Below, in pieces: positions 8,078 through 16,784 of a DNA stretch of 64,000 bases. The DNA is from Streptomyces ardesiacus. Its GTDB lineage: Bacteria; Actinomycetota; Actinomycetes; Streptomycetales; Streptomycetaceae. The stretch lies in assembly GCF_003112575.1 (NCBI RefSeq), contig NZ_BEWC01000002.1:1240001-1304000 (forward strand). Direction: 5' to 3'. How positions within the stretch are numbered: the first letter of the stretch is position 1; each line of letters begins with the position of its first letter. Both the position numbers and the translations under genes were made by a program. The notes under the pieces were generated by a model that made no database searches, was not told where the DNA came from, and saw only the letters and a list, made by a program, of their open reading frames with translations.

Positions 8078-9763
8078 ATGACGCCGAACGCCGCCTCCGG
8101 TCCCAGCCGGAGAAGTTTCCTCGCCTCCACCGCGGTGGCCACCGCAGCGGTGGCGGGAGGCCTGCCCCTGCTCTCCGCCTGCGGCGGATCCGACGGAGGC
8201 TCGCGCGACGGCACCACGTCGGGCAAGGACGCCAAGAAGATCCTTCCCGCCTACGTGGCGAGCAACGTGGTCACGCCCGACATCCCCAGCAAGAACGGTT
8301 CCGCGGTCGGCTTCACCGGCAAGCTCGACCTGGCGGGCCTGAAGACCTCGGTGCCCGAGAAGCTCGGCAAGGGCGGCGAGGTCACCGTCATGTCGCCGTT
8401 CTGGGGGTCCCCGCCCAAGGAGGACAACGCCTACTACCGGGCGATGAACGACCTCATCGGCGTCGACGTGGTCTGGCAGAACCAGGACGGCAACACCTAC
8501 GACCAGAAGCTCGGCGCCGTCCTCGCCTCCAGCGAGGTGCCCGACGTGGTGGTCGTGCCCGGCTGGAACATGACCGGCAAGATCCCCAGCGCCATCATCG
8601 GCAAGTTCGCCGACCTCGGCCCCTACCTCTCCGGCGACGCGGTCAAGGAGTACCCGAACCTCGCCGCGATCCCCACCGACGCCTGGCAGCGCTCCCTCTT
8701 CGGCGGCAAGCTGCGCGGCCTGCCGATGCCGTCCTCGTACGTCCCCGCGATCGTGCCGTTCTACCGCCAGGACATCTTCGAGAAGGAGGGCTACGAAGTC
8801 CCCCGCTCCTGCGACGAGTTCATGGCGCTGGCCAAGGAGGCCACCAACGCCAGGGCCAAGCGCTGGGCCTGCCTGGACATGAAGTGGACCGCCTTCAACG
8901 CCTTCGGCGTGCTCTCCGGCAACGAGAAGTCGCTCGGCTGGAACGAGGTCGACGGCAAGCTGGTCTACCGCATCGAGACCGACGAGTACCTCGAGGCCCT
9001 GGAGTGGACGCGCAAGCTGTTCGCCGCCGGCGTCGTGCACCCCGACGCCAAGCTCGGCAAGTCCAACGCCGCCGACCCCGGGCCCAAGTTCGCCGCCGGC
9101 GAGTTCCTGATCTACAACCAGGACATGTCCCAGTGGTGGAGCCGCACCGCCGAACAGGCCGTGCAGAACCCCGAGTTCAAGATCTGGGGCATGGACCTCT
9201 TCGGCCACGACGGCGGCGCCCCCACGCTGTGGGCGCAGAACCCGGCGAGCATCTTCGCCTTCGTCAACAAGAAGGCGTCCGAGGCCGTGATCCGTGACGT
9301 GCTGGCCGTCGCCAACGTCACCGCCGCGCCGTACGGCACCAAGGAGTACATGGCCACCAACTACGGTGTGGAGGGCACCCACTACACGGTCAAGGACGGT
9401 GTGCCCACCAAGACCGACCAGGGCAACATCGACGTGATGAACGCCTACGTGATGGTGGCGAGCCCCGCCGCGACCATCGCCCACCCCGACTTCCCCGCGG
9501 TCGCCAGGGGACAGGTCGAGTGGCAGCAGCGCATGGGCGCCGTCACGAAGAAGCCCGCGTTCTACGGCATGCAGATCACCGAGCCGGCCCGCTGGACCAA
9601 CCTCTCCAACGACTTCGAGCAGCTGGAGGACGACGTCGTCCGCGGCCGCAAGAAGATCGGCGACGTGCAGCAGGCCGTCTCCGACTGGAAGAGCAAGGGC
9701 GGGGACAAACTCCGCGACTGGTACCGGAAGATCCTCGACGAGAACGGTCCGGCGGCCGGCTGA
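8078..9763 (+). CDS. Sugar ABC transporter substrate-binding lipoprotein (LplA/YtcQ type)
   Basis: 561 residues. The N-terminus has a twin-arginine motif (SRRSFLAS, Arg11-Arg12), a hydrophobic stretch and a lipobox LSAC with Cys35, so it should be Tat-exported and lipid-anchored outside the membrane. The size and the two downstream permeases place it with the large LplA/YtcQ-type extracellular solute-binding proteins that capture oligosaccharides from plant polysaccharides. The ATG at 8078 is preceded by GAAGGG. It is the first gene of an operon (27 bp to the first permease) containing GH42, GH95 and GH12 genes, so the ligand is probably a decorated beta-glucan oligosaccharide such as xyloglucan. 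A LacI-type operator lies at its promoter. Confidence 0.85.
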   Translation: MTPNAASGPSRRSFLASTAVATAAVAGGLPLLSACGGSDGGSRDGTTSGKDAKKILPAYVASNVVTPDIPSKNGSAVGFTGKLDLAGLKTSVPEKLGKGGEVTVMSPFWGSPPKEDNAYYRAMNDLIGVDVVWQNQDGNTYDQKLGAVLASSEVPDVVVVPGWNMTGKIPSAIIGKFADLGPYLSGDAVKEYPNLAAIPTDAWQRSLFGGKLRGLPMPSSYVPAIVPFYRQDIFEKEGYEVPRSCDEFMALAKEATNARAKRWACLDMKWTAFNAFGVLSGNEKSLGWNEVDGKLVYRIETDEYLEALEWTRKLFAAGVVHPDAKLGKSNAADPGPKFAAGEFLIYNQDMSQWWSRTAEQAVQNPEFKIWGMDLFGHDGGAPTLWAQNPASIFAFVNKKASEAVIRDVLAVANVTAAPYGTKEYMATNYGVEGTHYTVKDGVPTKTDQGNIDVMNAYVMVASPAATIAHPDFPAVARGQVEWQQRMGAVTKKPAFYGMQITEPARWTNLSNDFEQLEDDVVRGRKKIGDVQQAVSDWKSKGGDKLRDWYRKILDENGPAAG

Positions 9764-9790
9764 CCGGGTACCGAGGCAAGGAGAACCGCC

Positions 9791-10825
9791 GTGTCCCACA
9801 GCACGGTGCCTCGGACCGACACCGAGGCCGAAGTCAAGAAGAACCCCCCGCGGGGGCACGGCGGCGACACCGCGGCCGCGAGGAAACCGCCCGCCGGAAA
9901 GCTGAGCCTGCGGCTGAGGTTCCGGCGCGACCGCGTCCTGCTCCTGATGACGCTGCCGGCCGTCCTGCTGCTGCTGGTCTTCAACTACGTACCGATCCTC
10001 GGCAACGTCGTCGCCTTCCAGGAGTACGACCCCTACCTCAGCGACAACGGCGTCGTCTCCATCCTGCACAGCCCGTGGGTGGGCCTGGAGAACTTCCAGC
10101 GGATCTTCGCGGACTCCGCCTTCTGGAACGCGGTCCAGAACACCCTCGTCCTCTTCGTCCTCCAGCTCCTGCTGTACTTCCCCGTCCCGATCCTGCTCGC
10201 GCTGCTCATCAACAGCGTGGTCAGGCCCCGGGTGCGGGCGGTCGCGCAGGCCGTCCTCTACCTGCCGCACTTCTTCTCGTGGGTGCTGGTCGTCGCCGTC
10301 TTCCAGCAGCTCCTCGGCGGCGCCGGGCTCCTCTCCCAGCTGCTGCGGCAGCACGGGTACGACGGGCTCGACATCATGACCGATCCCGAGACCTTCAAGT
10401 TCCTGATCACCGCGCAGAGCGTGTGGAAGGACGCCGGCTGGGGGATCATCGTCTTCCTCGCCGCCCTCGCCTCGGTCAGCCCCGACCTCTACGAGGCGGC
10501 CGCGATGGACGGCGCGAACCGCTGGCGCCGCATGTGGCACGTCACCCTGCCCGCCCTGCGGCCGGTCGTCGCCCTGCTGCTGGTGCTCCGCGTCGGCGAC
10601 GCCCTCACCGTCGGATTCGAACAGATCCTCCTGCAACGCGGCGCCGTCGGACCAGGCGCCGCCGAGGTCCTGGACACCTTCGTGTGGTGGAACGGCGTAC
10701 GCAACCAGGACTTCGGCTACGCGGCCGCCGCCGGCCTCGTCAAGGGCGTCATCAGTCTCGGCCTGGTCCTCGCGGCCAACAAGGTGGCCCATCTCATGGG
10801 CGAGCAGGGGGTGTACAAGAAGTGA
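9791..10825 (+). CDS. ABC transporter permease, LplB type
   Basis: 344 residues, GTG start, six hydrophobic segments beginning at about residue 50 after a basic cytoplasmic N-tail. The EAA loop characteristic of ABC permeases is present (YEAAAMDGANRWRRMWHVTLP). Together with the next permease it forms the channel of a carbohydrate importer of the LplB/LplC family. No ATP-binding subunit is encoded in the locus. In Streptomyces such importers commonly share the multitask ATPase MsiK, which is the likely partner here. The stop overlaps the next start by 4 nt (GTGA), implying translational coupling. Confidence 0.87.
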   Translation: MSHSTVPRTDTEAEVKKNPPRGHGGDTAAARKPPAGKLSLRLRFRRDRVLLLMTLPAVLLLLVFNYVPILGNVVAFQEYDPYLSDNGVVSILHSPWVGLENFQRIFADSAFWNAVQNTLVLFVLQLLLYFPVPILLALLINSVVRPRVRAVAQAVLYLPHFFSWVLVVAVFQQLLGGAGLLSQLLRQHGYDGLDIMTDPETFKFLITAQSVWKDAGWGIIVFLAALASVSPDLYEAAAMDGANRWRRMWHVTLPALRPVVALLLVLRVGDALTVGFEQILLQRGAVGPGAAEVLDTFVWWNGVRNQDFGYAAAAGLVKGVISLGLVLAANKVAHLMGEQGVYKK

Positions 10826-11778
10826 CCGCCGTACGAGAGGCGACGGCCCCGGCGGCCGACGAGCCGGTGCGCGCACCCGGCCGGTGGGCGGCCCCGCCCC
10901 GGCCCGTGTGGGAGGAGGAACCCAGCCGCGCCGGACTGGCCGGCAAGGGGCTCGTGCTGCTCCTGGCCTGCCTGGGCATCCTGTTCCCGCTGTGGATCGT
11001 CGTCGTCACCAGCCTGTCCAGCCGCAAGACCATCGACGAGGCCGGCGGCCTGGTGATGATCCCCAAGGACATCACCTTCGTCGCCTACCAGGAACTGCTC
11101 AGCGGCGGTCAGGTCACCCGCGCCGCGCTCGTCAGCGTCGGCATCACGCTCGTCGGCACCCTGTTCTCCATGGCGGTGTCCGTGCTGTGCGCCTACGGGC
11201 TCTCCCGCAGCGGCTCGCTGGGGCACCGGTGGATCCTCATGGTGCTGCTCGCCACCATGTTCTTCAGCGCCGGACTCATCCCCACCTACCTGCTGGTGCA
11301 GTCCCTGGGCCTCACCGACAGCTACCTCGCGCTGATCCTGCCGAGCGCGATCAGCGTCTTCAACATCCTGGTGCTGCGCGGCTTCTTCATGGGCATCTCC
11401 CAGGAACTCGTCGACAGCGCCCGCATCGACGGGGCGGGGGACCTGCGCATCCTGTGGCAGATCGTGCTGCCGCTCTCCCGTGCCGTCGTCGCGGTGATCA
11501 CGCTGTTCTACGCCGTCGGCTACTGGAGCGCCTGGTTCAACGCCTCCCTCTACCTCAACGACCAGGACATGCTGCCCCTGCAGAACGTCATGATCCAGCT
11601 GGTGCAGAAGCAGGAGGCACCGGTCGGGCTCGGCCAGGCCATCAAGACCGGTGAACTGTCCGGGCTCGCCGTGCAGATGGCCGTCATGGTCATGGCCCTG
11701 CTGCCGGTCGCCGTCCTGTCGCCCTTCGTCCAGCGCCACTTCAAGAAGGGCATTCTCACCGGGGCGGTGAAGGGCTGA
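10822..11778 (+). CDS. ABC transporter permease, LplC/YtcP type
   Basis: 318 residues from a GTG that overlaps the preceding stop. The frame is open upstream but the overlapping GTG is the natural coupled start. A proline-rich cytoplasmic N-tail (about 40 residues) leads into six membrane spans. The EAA motif appears as LVDSARIDGAGDLRILWQIV, and the C-terminus HFKKGILTGAVKG is the typical ending of LplC/YtcP permeases. It pairs with the upstream LplB-type permease and the lipoprotein. Its stop overlaps the GH42 start codon (TGATG), tying importer and intracellular hydrolases into one transcript. Confidence 0.87.
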   Translation: MTAVREATAPAADEPVRAPGRWAAPPRPVWEEEPSRAGLAGKGLVLLLACLGILFPLWIVVVTSLSSRKTIDEAGGLVMIPKDITFVAYQELLSGGQVTRAALVSVGITLVGTLFSMAVSVLCAYGLSRSGSLGHRWILMVLLATMFFSAGLIPTYLLVQSLGLTDSYLALILPSAISVFNILVLRGFFMGISQELVDSARIDGAGDLRILWQIVLPLSRAVVAVITLFYAVGYWSAWFNASLYLNDQDMLPLQNVMIQLVQKQEAPVGLGQAIKTGELSGLAVQMAVMVMALLPVAVLSPFVQRHFKKGILTGAVKG

Positions 11779-13748
11779 TGCCGGACCTGTCGGACACCAC
11801 CCGGCGCCGCATCCTCTACGGCGGCGACTACAACCCCGAGCAGTGGCCCGAGGAGACCTGGCCCGAGGACGTCCGGCTCATGAAGGCCGCCGGCGTCAAC
11901 TCCGTCACCCTCGGCGTCTTCTCCTGGTCCAGGCTCGAACCGCGCCCCGGCGTCCACGACTTCGCCTGGCTGGACCGGCTCATGGACCTCGTCCACGAGG
12001 CCGGCATCGGTGTCGTCCTCGCCACGCCCACCGCCTCGCCCCCGCCCTGGCTGGGCCGCCTCCACCCTGACACCCTGCCCCGCGACGAGGACGGCCGCAC
12101 CGAGTGGTGGGGCGGCCGCCAGCACTTCTCCCACTCCAGCACCGTCTACCGCCGCCACGCCGCCGCCATCACCGAGGCCCTGGCCGCCCGTTACGCGGAC
12201 CACCCGGCCCTGACCATGTGGCACATCAACAACGAGTACTGCACCTACGACCACGGCGACGAGGCCGCCGCCCGCTTCCGCCGCTGGCTCCGGGACCGCT
12301 ACGGCACCCTCGACGCCCTCAACACCGCCTGGGGCACCGCCTTCTGGAGCCAGGGTTACGGCGACTGGGAGGAGATCCTGCCGGCCCGCCGCACCCACTA
12401 CCTCAAGAACCCGGCGCAGGTCCTGGACTTCCGGCGCTTCACCTCCGACATGCTGCTGGAGTGCTTCACCGCCGAGCGCGACATCGTCCGCCGCCACACC
12501 CCGCACCTCCCGGTCACCACCAACTTCATGCCGCTGTGGTCGGGGCAGGACGCCTGGCGCTGGGCCGAGGAGGAGGACGTCGTCTCCGTCGACCTCTACC
12601 CCGACCCGTGCGACCCGTCCGGCGCCCAGCACGGCGCCCTCGTCCAGGACATGACCCGCTCCCAGGCACGCGGCCCGTGGATGCTCATGGAACAGGCGGC
12701 CGGAGCCGTCAACTGGCGCGACGTGAACCGGCCCAAGCCGCGCGGCCTCCACCGCCTCTGGTCGCTCCAGGCCGTGGCCCGCGGGGCCGACGCCGTCTGC
12801 TGCTTCCAGTGGCGGCAGTCCCGGCAGGGCGCGGAGAAGTTCCACTCCGGGATGGTCTCCCACGCGGGCGAGCAGGGCCGCACGTACCAGGAGGTGAAGC
12901 AGCTCGGCGCGGACCTGGCCCGGATCGCCCCGCACGTCAGCGGCGGCGCGGTCGCCGCGGACGTCGCCGTCCTGCACGACTGGCACTCCTGGTGGGCCGG
13001 CGACCAGGAGGCCCGGCCCTCCCGCGAGGTCGACTACCCGGACGTCCTCGGCGCCTGGCACCGGGCGCTCTGGCAGGCCGGCCTCACCACCGACTTCGCC
13101 CGTCCCGACCACGACCTGACCCGCTACCGGCTCGTCGTCGTCCCGCAGCTCTACGCCCTCACCGACGCCGCCGTCGACAACCTCCTCGCGTACGTGCGCG
13201 GCGGCGGCACCCTCGTCTGCGGCTTCCTGACCGGCGTCGCCGACCAGGACGACCGGGTACGGCCCGGCGCCATGGACGCCCGGCTGCGCGAACTGTTCGG
13301 CATCCGCACCCTGCACGAGTGGTGGCCGCTGCGGCCGGGGGAGAGCGTCGCGTGCGAGGGCGGCCTGCGCGGCACCCTGTGGTCCGAGGAACTGGAGCCC
13401 GACGGTACCGCCGACGAGACCGTGGCGTACCGGGGCGGGGAACTCGACGGGCTCCCGGCCGTCCTGCGCAAGGGCCGCGCCTGGTACGTCTCCACCCTCC
13501 CCGAGCCCGAAGCGCTGCGCGCGCTGCTGGCCCGCGTGGCCGGCGGCGCGGGCGTCCGGCCGGTGCTCGACGGACTCCCGGACGGCGTCGAGGCGGTCCG
13601 GCGCGGCGGCGTGCTGTTCCTGCTCAACCACGGCCGCGAACCGGTCACCGTCGGCCTCCCGGGCACCCACCACGACCTGCTGACGCGGACGCGGAACTCC
13701 GGCCGGATCACCCTGGACCGCTACGGCGTGGCGGTGCTGAAGCCATGA
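11778..13748 (+). CDS. Glycoside hydrolase family 42 (beta-galactosidase type)
   Basis: 656 residues without signal peptide, so cytoplasmic. It opens with the GH42 signature GGDYNPEQWP. Catalytic acid/base Glu153 lies in HINNEY and nucleophile Glu305 in LMEQAAG, followed by the trimerisation/glutamine-amidotransferase-like domain (about 395-600) and a short beta domain ending in the RYGVAVLKP tail. GH42 enzymes release terminal beta-galactose from oligosaccharides. In this operon it would remove galactosyl side groups from an imported oligosaccharide. Start and stop both overlap neighbouring genes (TGATG before, ATGA after), so the four genes are co-translated. Some GH42 enzymes are alpha-arabinosidases/beta-fucosidases, so the linkage is inferred. 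Confidence 0.9.
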   Translation: MPDLSDTTRRRILYGGDYNPEQWPEETWPEDVRLMKAAGVNSVTLGVFSWSRLEPRPGVHDFAWLDRLMDLVHEAGIGVVLATPTASPPPWLGRLHPDTLPRDEDGRTEWWGGRQHFSHSSTVYRRHAAAITEALAARYADHPALTMWHINNEYCTYDHGDEAAARFRRWLRDRYGTLDALNTAWGTAFWSQGYGDWEEILPARRTHYLKNPAQVLDFRRFTSDMLLECFTAERDIVRRHTPHLPVTTNFMPLWSGQDAWRWAEEEDVVSVDLYPDPCDPSGAQHGALVQDMTRSQARGPWMLMEQAAGAVNWRDVNRPKPRGLHRLWSLQAVARGADAVCCFQWRQSRQGAEKFHSGMVSHAGEQGRTYQEVKQLGADLARIAPHVSGGAVAADVAVLHDWHSWWAGDQEARPSREVDYPDVLGAWHRALWQAGLTTDFARPDHDLTRYRLVVVPQLYALTDAAVDNLLAYVRGGGTLVCGFLTGVADQDDRVRPGAMDARLRELFGIRTLHEWWPLRPGESVACEGGLRGTLWSEELEPDGTADETVAYRGGELDGLPAVLRKGRAWYVSTLPEPEALRALLARVAGGAGVRPVLDGLPDGVEAVRRGGVLFLLNHGREPVTVGLPGTHHDLLTRTRNSGRITLDRYGVAVLKP

Positions 13749-15961
13749 GCGCCACGCCCGTCCACGGCACCTGGGAGCCCGAGCCCGCCGCCCGCTGGGA
13801 GGACGCCTTCCTGAGCGGCAACGGCCACCACGGCGCCCTCGTGCACGGCGACCCGGACAGCGACCGGGTGATCGTCACCCACCACACCCTCGTCCGCCCG
13901 GACGGCGACGACGAGCACCGCCGCCCACCCGCCCTCGCCGCCGGACTCCCCGCCCTCCAGGACCGCCTGCTGGCCGGGGAGTGGACGGCCGCCGAGGACT
14001 TCACCGACGGCCGCCCGCTGCGATGGGTGCGCCCCTTCCACCCGGCCTTCCAGCTCCGCCTGGACCGGCCGCTCCCCGACGACGCGCACGCCCCCTACCG
14101 CCGCGCCGTCGACTTCGCCACCGGCGAGACCACGGCCACCCGCGGAAGCTGGACCAGCCGCGTCTTCGTCTCCCGCGCCGACGACGTGATCGTCCAGCAC
14201 GTCACCGCCCCGCACCTCACCCTCGAACTGTCCCTCGACCCCCGCCTGCCCGGCGCCCCCGCCGGTCTCGGCATCGGCCACGGCGCCGTCCTCACCCCCG
14301 AGGGCGCCCTGCTCACCCTGCGTGCCCGCTACCCCGGCAGCGACCTCGCCTACACCGGCGTCACCCTGGTCGCCGTCACCGGCGGCACCACGAAGCTCGT
14401 GCCGCCCGGCGTCCTGGCCGAGGGCGCCACGGGGGTGCTGCTGCTCACCCGGGTGCACCGCCACACCGGCGAGCTGGACGCGGTCGCCGAGGGCCGTGCC
14501 CTGCGCGGGCTGCTGCACGAGGCCCCGTACCCGGCCTCGTACGACGACCTCCTCGCCCGGCACCTGGACCGGCACCGCACCGCCTACGACCGCGTCACCC
14601 TCGACCTCGCCGCCGACCCCGCCGAACGCGCCCTGCCGGGCTCCGAGCTGCTCGCCCGGCCGCACAGCCCCGCCCTCCTGGAACGCCTCTTCGCCGCCGG
14701 CCGCTACCACCTGCTGTCGGCGAGCGGCCTGCTGCCGCCCCGCCTCACCGGCCTGTGGACCGGAGACTGGAACACCGCCTGGTCCGGCGCCTTCACCACC
14801 AACGCCAACCTCAACCTCCAGACCGCCTCCGCCGCGGCCGCCGCGCTTCCCGAGGTCACCGAGGCCCACGCCGCGCTGGTCCACCGCCAGCTCCCGCACT
14901 GGCGCGACAACGCCCGCGCGATCTTCGGCACCCGGGGCGCGGTCGCGCCCTCGCACACCGACGGCGCGTGCGGCCACACCTGCCACTTCAACCGCGAGTA
15001 CCCGCTGCACCTGTGGACCGCGGGCGCCGACTGGCTGCTCAAGCCCCTGGTCGACCACGACGAGTGCCACGGCGTCCAGGACCCGCGCACCACCGCCGCG
15101 CTCGCCGAAGCCGCCCTGTTCTACGAGGACTTCCTCACCCGGACCGACGACGCGGGACACCTGGTCGTCGTCCCGTCCTACTCGCCCGAGAACCGTCCCG
15201 CCAACGCGAGCTGGGGCGCCCTCAACGCGGCCATGGACCTCTCTGCCGCCCGGCACGCCCTGCTGACCGCCGCCGACCGCCACCCCCGGCACGCCGACCG
15301 CTGGCGCGCCCTCGCGGACCGCCTCCCCCCGCACCGGACCAACGCCGACGGCGCCCTCGCGGAATGGGCGTGGCCCGGCCTGGAGGACACCTACGACCAC
15401 CGCCACCTCAGTCACCTCTACGGCGTCTGGCCGCTCGACGAGATCAACCCGTACGACACGCCCGGCCTCGCCCGGGCCGCCCACCGCGCCCTCGAACTGC
15501 GCGGCGCCGAGAACGACTCGGCCCACGGCCACCTCCACCACGCCCTGGTCGCGGCCCGGCTGAGGGACGGCGCCCGGGTCGCCCACGCGCTCGGCCGGGT
15601 CCTCGGCGGCGACTTCTTCCACGCCTCCCTGATGAGCGCCCACTACCCCCACCGCGACGTCTACAACGCGGACGCCGCGCACGCCCTGCCCGCCGTGCTC
15701 GTCGAGATGCTCGTGCAGTCCACCCCCGGCCGTCTGGTCCTGCTGCCCGCCCTCCCGGACTCCTGCCCGCGGGGCGAACTCAGGGGCGTGCGGACCCGGT
15801 TCGGGGCGTCGCTCGACCTCACCTGGACGCCGGACGGCGGCGCGACGGCCGTCCTGCGCCCGGACCGCACCCGCCGCATCGAACTGAGGACTCCCTCCGG
15901 CGCCGAACCGCTCGACCTCGTCGCCGGGGAGGACCGCGTCATCAGCGTCAAGGCGCGGTAA
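13745..15961 (+). CDS. Glycoside hydrolase family 95-like (alpha-L-fucosidase/galactosidase)
   Basis: 738 residues, no signal peptide. Layout: N-terminal beta-sandwich, linker, (alpha/alpha)6 barrel and small C-terminal beta domain. By comparison with the Bifidobacterium GH95 fucosidase, the catalytic positions appear retained: the Asn-x-Asn pair at 353/355 (TTNANLN), acid Glu482 in YSPENR, and the general-base Asp643 in YNADAAHALPAVLVEML. Surrounding motifs are diverged from the usual family text (FQIDGNFG is absent), so it is a distant member. The family removes alpha-1,2-L-fucose (or L-galactose), the typical cap of plant xyloglucan side chains. It overlaps the GH42 stop (ATGA) and is 38 bp ahead of the secreted GH12 gene. 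Confidence 0.78.
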   Translation: MSATPVHGTWEPEPAARWEDAFLSGNGHHGALVHGDPDSDRVIVTHHTLVRPDGDDEHRRPPALAAGLPALQDRLLAGEWTAAEDFTDGRPLRWVRPFHPAFQLRLDRPLPDDAHAPYRRAVDFATGETTATRGSWTSRVFVSRADDVIVQHVTAPHLTLELSLDPRLPGAPAGLGIGHGAVLTPEGALLTLRARYPGSDLAYTGVTLVAVTGGTTKLVPPGVLAEGATGVLLLTRVHRHTGELDAVAEGRALRGLLHEAPYPASYDDLLARHLDRHRTAYDRVTLDLAADPAERALPGSELLARPHSPALLERLFAAGRYHLLSASGLLPPRLTGLWTGDWNTAWSGAFTTNANLNLQTASAAAAALPEVTEAHAALVHRQLPHWRDNARAIFGTRGAVAPSHTDGACGHTCHFNREYPLHLWTAGADWLLKPLVDHDECHGVQDPRTTAALAEAALFYEDFLTRTDDAGHLVVVPSYSPENRPANASWGALNAAMDLSAARHALLTAADRHPRHADRWRALADRLPPHRTNADGALAEWAWPGLEDTYDHRHLSHLYGVWPLDEINPYDTPGLARAAHRALELRGAENDSAHGHLHHALVAARLRDGARVAHALGRVLGGDFFHASLMSAHYPHRDVYNADAAHALPAVLVEMLVQSTPGRLVLLPALPDSCPRGELRGVRTRFGASLDLTWTPDGGATAVLRPDRTRRIELRTPSGAEPLDLVAGEDRVISVKAR

Positions 15962-15999
15962 CACCAGCGCACGTCCCCCCACCCATGGAAGGAAACGCC

Positions 16000-16722
16000 A
16001 TGGCACCACGCACGCGCACCACCCGCACCCGCACCCTGACCGCGCTCCTCGCCCCGGCCCTCGCGCTCGGCGCCACCGTCGGCCTCGCCTCCGCCCCCGC
16101 CCAGGCGGCCGTCTGGAACTCCTGCGACCAGTGGGGCAACACCACCCTGAACGGCTACACCCTCTACAACAACATCTGGGGCTCCGGCGCCGGCAGCCAG
16201 TGCGTGTGGGCCAACTCCGGCACCAACTGGGGTGTCTGGGCCGACCACCCCAACACCGGCGGCATCAAGTCCTACCCGAACGCCAAGAAGGTGATCAACA
16301 AGCCGATCTCCTCCCTCACCTCGCTCACCAGCAGCTACGCCGTCACGGTCCCGTCGTCGGGCGCGTACAACACGTCGTACGACATCTGGGACACGGACTA
16401 CGACTACGAGATCATGCTCTGGGTCAACGACAACGGCGCCGTCGGCCCCCTCGGCACCTCGCAGGGGACGGTCGGCCTCGGCGGCCACACCTGGAACGTC
16501 TACAAGGGGGACAACGGCGCCAACGAGGTCTTCTCGTTCCTGCGCACCTCGGACTCGGACTCGGGCACGGTGAACATCCTCCCGATCCTGAAGTGGATCA
16601 AGGACACCAAGGGCTGGATGGGCGACGAGACCATCGGTGACGTGCAGTTCGGCTACGAGATCACCTCGTCCGCAGGCGGCCTGGACTTCCGCACGGACCA
16701 CCTGACGGTCAGCGGCGGCTGA
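16000..16722 (+). CDS. Secreted glycoside hydrolase family 12 endoglucanase/xyloglucanase
   Basis: 240 residues. A Sec signal peptide ends with ...SAPAQA and cleavage is expected after Ala36. The mature 204-residue protein is a bare GH12 catalytic domain with no carbohydrate-binding module. GH12 hallmarks: SYDIWDTDYDYEIMLWVN with nucleophile Glu137, and FGYEITSS with acid/base Glu220. GH12 enzymes cut beta-1,4-glucans; several are xyloglucan-specific. An in-frame ATG at 15985 exists, but GGAAGGA lies between it and the chosen ATG. It is the only exported hydrolase in the locus, so it should generate the oligosaccharides taken up by the importer. A bidirectional terminator follows. Confidence 0.88.
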   Translation: MAPRTRTTRTRTLTALLAPALALGATVGLASAPAQAAVWNSCDQWGNTTLNGYTLYNNIWGSGAGSQCVWANSGTNWGVWADHPNTGGIKSYPNAKKVINKPISSLTSLTSSYAVTVPSSGAYNTSYDIWDTDYDYEIMLWVNDNGAVGPLGTSQGTVGLGGHTWNVYKGDNGANEVFSFLRTSDSDSGTVNILPILKWIKDTKGWMGDETIGDVQFGYEITSSAGGLDFRTDHLTVSGG

Positions 16723-16728
16723 CCGGGG

Positions 16729-16780
16729 CGCCCGCGCACCACGACGCAGGGACAGGTCCCCCCGTCGTGGTGCGCGGGCG
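16729..16780. terminator. Bidirectional terminator between GH12 and lacI-type gene
   Basis: Perfect 18-bp inverted repeat (16729-16746 with 16763-16780), 16-nt loop, starting 6 nt after the GH12 stop and ending 4 nt before the stop of the convergent regulator. Confidence 0.85.
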
Positions 16781-16784
16781 GGCC

